Assembly (NCBI GenBank): GCA_031308135.1
Contig: JAHLJT010008756.1
Coordinates: 108,032,453-108,096,452, forward strand
Direction of reading: 5' to 3'
Source: Acheta domesticus
Taxonomy: Eukaryota > Arthropoda > Insecta > Orthoptera > Gryllidae
Length of the DNA stretch: 64,000 bases
Of this stretch, positions 58,421 to 64,000 are shown in pieces. Position 1 is the stretch's first letter; every line of letters begins with the position of its first letter. Under the pieces are notes generated by a model. The model was not told the DNA's origin and ran no database searches. It saw only the letters and a list, made by a program, of their open reading frames with translations. The translations under genes and the position numbers were made by a program.

Positions 58421-60309
58421 TTCTCTCACTACATTATCCAGTAATTAGTAATACGAATACAAGACATGAGCATCGTTGGTCTGAAGAACAAGAGCAGTTC
58501 GTTACGTTGGACACACGAGAATGGCTCCCTCTCTTCAAACCAACTTTTCCCTGCGCACGAAGCATTGAGCGTGGCGCCGGGGGCAACCCACGTGCACTGT
58601 GGCCCCTGTTCCGGCCGCGCCTGCCCTGACAGGCTCCGTCGCCCCGATCTCTGCCCGAAACTCGCCGCCGCTTCGGTATCGTTCGCCCTCGCCACTTCTG
58701 CCTATAATCGACGAACCCTCTTTACTTCTGTCTCCTGCCATTTAAATAGAAACACTAAATTAATAATACATTTCCAACTTCATAACGACCGTTTTAAGAG
58801 AATTGGATACATGACAGCAATGTACAGCAATTTTATACTAATTTTTGAAGTCTTTCAAGCCCTTTTCCATTATTTTTCCGACTTTCTGCCGCTGCCCAAT
58901 TCAGGAGCTTTATCGCTCACGGGAAGTGCTGGGTGACGACGTAAAATGTTCGTGAGGTTTATTCACGTCGGTGCATGCTGCCTTTTCTCTTTTTACGTTG
59001 CGTGACTAGTGGCACGTCCTGTTTCTCTGCTTTTAAGAAGAAATGTAGACGAACATTGATCTTCATTAAAAGAAAAACAATTGAGAAGATCTTTGTATTA
59101 ATATAATAACAGGCTATAAAACATCCATCACGTATTGATAAGATGGAGTGCAACTATATTTCCTCACAATTTCGCAAAAGCTTACGCATCTGTTAATAAA
59201 AGTTTTGAGAAATTACAGAAGTTCGTTTAAAGCTTCTGCTTTGATTTAACTAAATACCTAACAAGTTGTATTCTTGTTAGGAACTGTAATACAATTAAAA
59301 GCCCAATATGCGGTAATCGTATATTACGAAACTTTGATGTAACACTGGATATTAATTGACAAGTATGAAGTATTTTGCAACGCGAGCAAGTGTTATAAAC
59401 ACCATATAAGTTTAATAACCATTAGGTGTATTCAGTAGGATTTTCTATAACTTATAAAAAATTATACAAATTCAACATAGATATCCTTTTTATTTTTCTC
59501 AGACTTCTAATTGTGTTAATTCCATATGTAAGAAATTCCCGTCCACTTTCTTAGAATTTTGTACTGGCATTTCAGTTTACCGTATTGCCTCTCAAGGGTC
59601 GCACCATAACGAAATATTTACTACAACAATGATCAACGATGAAATAAATGTCTTATTGTTTCGTTTGCAGATATCACTATGATCGGTAGACAACCTGTTA
59701 GATAGATCTTAATGTCTATCACTATGAAATTATCTCAAGAAATAAAATGAAAGAAATATACAATGGGAGTATAACAATATTATTCTTTGACCTGTACATC
59801 ATTAAACAGTGTCTCTCAGTAAGGATTAACATTTCTACAGTGCAAAAATCCAGGCGTCTCAATAGAGACTCGAAACGTTTGCTGAAATAGCTGAGATGTC
59901 CCATTTCATTTGATTCTTTGGATTCTTCTCACCGTTCCTCCCGTGAGGAACATTTTTTCATCGTGGAGTAAATACAAGAAACTAGTAAAAAAGTTAAAGT
60001 AAAATAATGACCACAACCTTATCAGTTCATGACACCATATAACCCAAAACATTTCCTCGGCACGCATTTCTACAAACGCGCCATAGCGAGGCCCCAAACG
60101 ACCTGCTGGCGCGTGCGATGCAATCTGGGCGTGCAGCTGTTGGGGTTACGAGCGGACGAGCCGGCGCGGCGGGAGGACGGGCGGACCGGCAGGCTGGGCA
60201 ACATGAAGTGCGGAGGAGGAGCGGATGGGCAGGCTGGTGGGTGGGAGGTTGGGTGGGTGGAGGGAGTGGGTGAATGGGTAGAGGGGTACCCACCCCTCTG
60301 AGGTGATCA
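58421..60309. other. Intergenic; GC patches at 58540-58690 and 60080-60300
   Basis: AT-rich in the middle (58740-60050). Bases 60100-60300 are GC-rich and lead into the minisatellite. No domain recognised. Confidence 0.5.
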
Positions 60310-60850
60310 GGCGAACAAATGGACAGGCAGGCGAGGGGGCAGGTAGGCGAGTGGGCGAACGGGCGAGTAGGTGAAAGGGCGAGTGGGCGAATGAGCGAGT
60401 AGGCGAATGGAGCGGGCGAGCAGGTGAATGGGCAGGCGAGTGGGCGGACGAGTGAGCGGACGAGTGAGCGGGCGAGTGGGTGAGCGAGTGGGCGGGCGAG
60501 TGGGCGGACGAGTGCGTGGGCGAGTGGGCGGGCGAGTGGGCGGGCGAGTGGGCGGGCGAGTGGGCGGGCGAGTGGGCGGACGAGTGCGTGGGCGAGTGGG
60601 CGGGCGAGTGGGCGGACGAGTGGTGTGGGCGAGTGGGCGGGCGAGTGGGCGGGCGAGTGGGCGGGCGAGTGGGCGGACGAGTGCGTGGGCGAGTGGGCGG
60701 GCGAGTGGGCGGACGAGTGCGTGGGCGAGTGGGCGGGCGAGTGGGCGGGCGAGTGGGCGGGCGAGTGGGCGGGGCGAGTGGGCGGGCGAGTGGGCGGGCG
60801 AGTGGGCGAGCGAGTGGGCGGACAGGTGGGCGGGGCGTTGGGTGGACTTT
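60310..60850 (+). repeat. 12-bp GC-rich minisatellite with 36-bp higher-order pattern
   Basis: More than 40 units of GAGTGGGCGGGC, with variants GAGTGGGCGGAC and GAGTGCGTGGGC. The GACGAGTGCGTGGGC marker recurs at 60507, 60579, 60676 and 60712, and a variant lies at 60615. Spacings are 72, 36, about 61 and 36, i.e. multiples of 12 except for a one-base insertion. The left 130 bp are more degenerate (GGCGAATGAGCGAGTAGGCG) and resemble the arrays at 19.4 and 43.1 kb. Frames of up to 366 residues on both strands are artefacts of a period divisible by three. Confidence 0.95.
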
Positions 60851-61120
60851 GCGGTGGCCGGGCTGGCTGTGGGCTGCGGTGGGGTAGGGTGTGGTGGGCA
60901 GGTGTTTTCGGGGGCGTGGCCGTATCTCGCGCTCGCAACGGCGCGGCGAGTGGGCGGCGTGTCGCACGGCGGCAAATGACCCGTCAGCGGCCGCGCCGGG
61001 GCGAGCTACGAGGCCGTTGCGCCGGGCGGCGAATGGCCGCGTGAGAGCGGGCGGTTGGGCCGTCAGGGTGAGGGATGCGTGGGTGGAAACGACGTGACAG
61101 GAGGAGCGCACAGACCTTGT
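60851..61120. other. GC-rich patch right of the minisatellite
   Basis: CpG-rich with no recognisable gene. Confidence 0.5.
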
Positions 61121-61690
61121 TAGCATGGGAAGGGAAGTATGATGTGAGAGGACAAGGGTGACAGTGAAAGTAAGGTATTGGGTATTGACGATTCGTACAA
61201 AAGGCGTGACAAAGGAAAAAAAGAACCTCATAGGCAAAGGGAACAAACTTACAGAACGAGATAGAGAATGAAGTAAAAAATATTGGATGTTGAAAACATG
61301 TTAGGAACTGGAAGAAGCATGTGTGGAGAGGATGTGTGAGAAGTGAGGACGGGGAGGATGGAGGAAGAGAGGAAAGGAAATGATGGCATTTAATGTGTGA
61401 CAAATGGTTGCGGATTCAAGAAACGAAAAATTAAGAAGAAAAATGTAAAACAATGACAGGAAAAGAAGATAAGTACAATAATTAGAGAAAATATAATATA
61501 AAGGAGCTCCATGATCTTATATAAAAGAGCTCGAATTGGGGAAATAGGAAAGTATTAGAATGCCACGATAAGCTTGAACAAGAAGAGGATAAGATAAAAA
61601 ATAATCCCGAAAACTAATGAATGAGCGCAGGGAATAGGAAGGAATAGAACGGTGGTGGAAGTTGACGTGCTAGTGCATGAGGGGGTAGAT
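61121..61690 (+). repeat. Purine-rich stretch
   Basis: The plus strand is A/G-rich (GGAAGAGAGGAAAGG-type runs), weaker than the tract at 23.1 kb. Confidence 0.55.
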
Positions 61691-63619
61691 GCTAATATAC
61701 TTTTGACAACATATTGGGCATATATTAGTTCCCAAACACATTTTAAATTTGCAAATAAATTATCAAAGAAGGAAGAAAAACGTGAATACAATGCATTGCG
61801 CTCCTTTTCAGAAAAGAAAACATCATCCTAAACATTTCATCTGAAGTAATGCAGTTCTACAACACATTATGCTCTACAATCCTAATTATCGGTATGGCAA
61901 GGTGGTTTAGTGAGTTAACAAAGGAAACTAAGATAGCGACAGCGCCCGGCTAGATGGAGGGGGGGGGGTGAGCAGAGAGGAGCGAACCAGAGCGGGAGGG
62001 GCATTAGAAGAGAGGCGACGGCGCTAAAGCCCGCTAGGGGCATGTCGCCGATGTAATGCGCCCGCTCGTGCGACCGCCCCCATTCAGCCGATCGCCGCTC
62101 CGAGACTATTCTATCGGACGTTCTCGCCGTGTTTGCTGACGAAACTGGGCAATCGGATTGGGTGATAGCCTCGCTTTGGTGGTTTCCATTCGGAACCGGA
62201 GTGGAACACAGGTGATTTCGCCTAGTGTGACTCACGTGAAACGCAATCATAAATTGTTTTATTACATTTATTGTATAGCAGAGGCGTAACCATTGCCAAA
62301 AAGGATTTTTTCTCTGAAGATACTGACTACACGTAGTGTCGATGTTGTCATAAAATGACTTAAAAAAGACTGAGTTTAAAATTTATAATTTGATGGTTTA
62401 TATTTATTTATAACGCCTTGTGTTATTGGCTTTCTTATAATAGAAAATTAAAAAATATATTTTTGAATATGTGCCTTGATATTTAGTAATTATGTAATCT
62501 GTTTCGTAAAATGTGTCTTGCAAGAACAGTTTTGCGTATCGAATGTCGATAGTTCCAAGTTTTTGATATCTTTTCTGTTTCTGATATCTTTTTAATTAAA
62601 TTGAACAGGGTGACTTCCAGTGAATGTAAACGGCTGCTTTATTTAAAGAACAGGTATAAGATGTTCTATGTAACTCTACACGGGAAAGTATGTTTGTATG
62701 TTTAAAATCATTAATTTCTTTTTTCTACTCCCGTTGTATAACACTGTCATTGGATGGCTGCAACCAGTTGCATAATGATAGCAATTTCGGTACAGTTTTC
62801 ATTATGATACAAGTTCTTCACCAATCACAGAGACGCTTACACACCAAGTATTAGCACTTCATTAATCATTGAAAATTGTTGTAGTAAATGTTTCGTTCGA
62901 GTGTGTATATTAAAGTTGCATTTAATATTATATTATGCTTCTCAATTTTAATTTCTTTTATTAGTAGTAATTTTTACGTGGAATAATATTTAAAATAAAT
63001 TGGAACATAATTTCACATTGATCCTATTTGACTAGCGCAGTGGTAGTTATTACAGAGAACATTTGAGTGACGTTAAGATCTGAACGCAAGTCATTTTGTG
63101 TTATTTGCTGCCGCCGTATGGTTGTCCTTAAAAACCGCTCAATTCTTTAGTTTAAAATATTTAGTGAATGGTAGTTCTTTCTGGTTATGTTGACGTTTCC
63201 AGAAATGAGAGAAAATGCGAAAATGGTGACGTCGGGAATATTATTGCCGCAACTTTTGTAATTCTTCGCAGGCGCTCTGGTAAAACAAAGCCAGCTGCAG
63301 GTGTAGGTAAGAGAGGTGTCCGCTAGGTGGCCTTGGCTGAATCTTGCATGTCGACTGCCACGAAATGATTCAGTGGAGAAGTTTAACTTGTAAAAGTTAC
63401 CATAAGTCGTAGAAAAAGTACCGTATGAAACTCGATGTAATGGGTATTAATACACTCGTGTGAAGTGATGCATTATAAAGCCACACAGTAGATTTTTGCG
63501 CTCTTAAAAAAACGCATTGTTATTGGAATACGAGATCAATTCTCCAACCACTACACGAACAAACCCGGTGAAAACGGTATTCCATTGTCAGCTAAAGTTT
63601 CATGCGTTTCCTTTGTGTC
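61691..63619. other. AT-rich intergenic, GC patch at 61940-62160
   Basis: A run of nine G lies near 61961. The patch around 62000-62140 is CpG-rich. The rest, to 63620, is AT-rich without a recognisable domain. Confidence 0.5.
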
Positions 63620-64000
63620 TTCAACGCAGCGCTTGAGGTCCTGCAGGTGCGCGCGCAGCGCTCGCGGGTCGCCCGCTGGAGGACGGCGTCCGCGGGCAAT
63701 CGCGCAGTCACTCTCCCGCGCAATCCCGGCGGCCGGCGGCGCCGTCCGCGCAATTGGAGCGGCGGCTCCGGCCAGAGATAAGGGCGCGTCCTCGCCTCGC
63801 CCTCGCGCCGCGATCGCCACCTCGGGGCCGCCGCCGCTGTCAGCGCTAACACCGCCCGCGCCGCCGCCATCGCCACCGCCACCGCCGCGCTAACCCGCCC
63901 TGTGTTGCACCGGGGCCGCCCAGGTAGGGCGTTCCTAATGGCGTGCCCTGGCCCAGCGCTACTCTGCAGGCAACCGGAGCGCCCCGCTGCTTGTTGCGTC
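63620..64000. promoter_or_regulatory. CpG island at the right edge
   Basis: Strongly CpG-rich with GCC/CCG trinucleotide runs (63820-63895) and GCGCGCGCAG near 63650. Minus-strand frames are open across it; one ends RAHLQDLKRCVEDTKETHE, which is less compositional than the rest but unrecognised. It continues past the window and probably marks a promoter or 5' exon. Confidence 0.4.

Noticed and set aside
60146..61246. 366-residue minus-strand open frame
   Set aside because: It is a translation of the 12-bp GAGTGGGCGGGC minisatellite; alternative frames on both strands are equally open and equally repetitive.
63551..63882. Overlapping minus-strand frames at the right edge as host exons
   Set aside because: Mostly GC-driven composition; the less biased C-terminal part is too short to assign.

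Overview
The window looks like intergenic DNA from a large, repeat-rich arthropod nuclear genome, probably an insect. The base is AT-rich, with TA and CA microsatellites and about twenty sharply bounded GC- and CpG-rich patches. I found no intact protein-coding gene, rRNA gene or canonical tRNA. The coding signal that can be recognised belongs to decayed transposable elements: a CR1-type non-LTR retrotransposon, a Tc1-type transposase, and the C-terminal ends of two other LINEs. The organism call is inference from this composition and these families; no host gene identifies the species.

Left third (1-21.5 kb): fragments of a dispersed repeat with a tRNA-like B box, a Tc1 transposase remnant (4.03-4.36 kb), a CRE-rich TATA promoter or solo-LTR candidate (4.84-5.35 kb), a short foldback palindrome (9.8-10.0 kb), the first copy of a modular non-coding repeat (10.65-11.93 kb), a MITE-like element (13.11-13.76 kb), a large CpG island with 73-bp direct repeats (14.1-14.9 kb), a CpG island ending in a TATA/MEF2-like box (18.4-18.65 kb), a minisatellite (19.35-19.6 kb), AT-core palindromes (19.83-19.94 kb) and a GC-rich island with a GAGGGC hexamer array (20.4-21.2 kb).

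Middle (21.5-42 kb): more copies of the tRNA-like repeat, purine/pyrimidine tracts, a pogo-like transposon end (27.85 kb), the CR1 element on the minus strand (30.5-33.5 kb), two tRNA-related SINE candidates (34.1-34.4 and 41.4-41.8 kb), a LINE C-terminus (39.46-39.72 kb) and a 48-bp tandem repeat (40.95-41.17 kb). The CR1 element is the most informative locus. Its ORF1 reads, in order, a 2A-like peptide, a PHD finger and a GDSL/SGNH esterase whose nucleophile block is tandemly duplicated. Its ORF2 keeps the endonuclease motifs and the start of the reverse transcriptase.

Right third (42-64 kb): a degenerate minisatellite (43.1-44.1 kb), a CpG island with a possible short first coding exon (44.1-44.5 kb), a 2.79-kb foldback element with arms of about 560 bp (45.56-48.35 kb), two more copies of the modular repeat (50.88-52.06 kb inverted, 53.84-54.97 kb direct), a Jockey-type LINE C-terminus (55.48-55.68 kb), a 0.9-kb CpG island (56.1-57.0 kb), a 12-bp GC-rich minisatellite that is open in several frames (60.3-60.85 kb) and a CpG island at the right edge.

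The elements do not form a pathway. The picture is a regulatory or intergenic landscape, with CpG islands and scattered promoter-like motifs, repeatedly invaded by transposons. The most unusual structures are the 2A-bearing CR1 ORF1, the modular repeat built of about 300-bp internal units, and the large foldback element.
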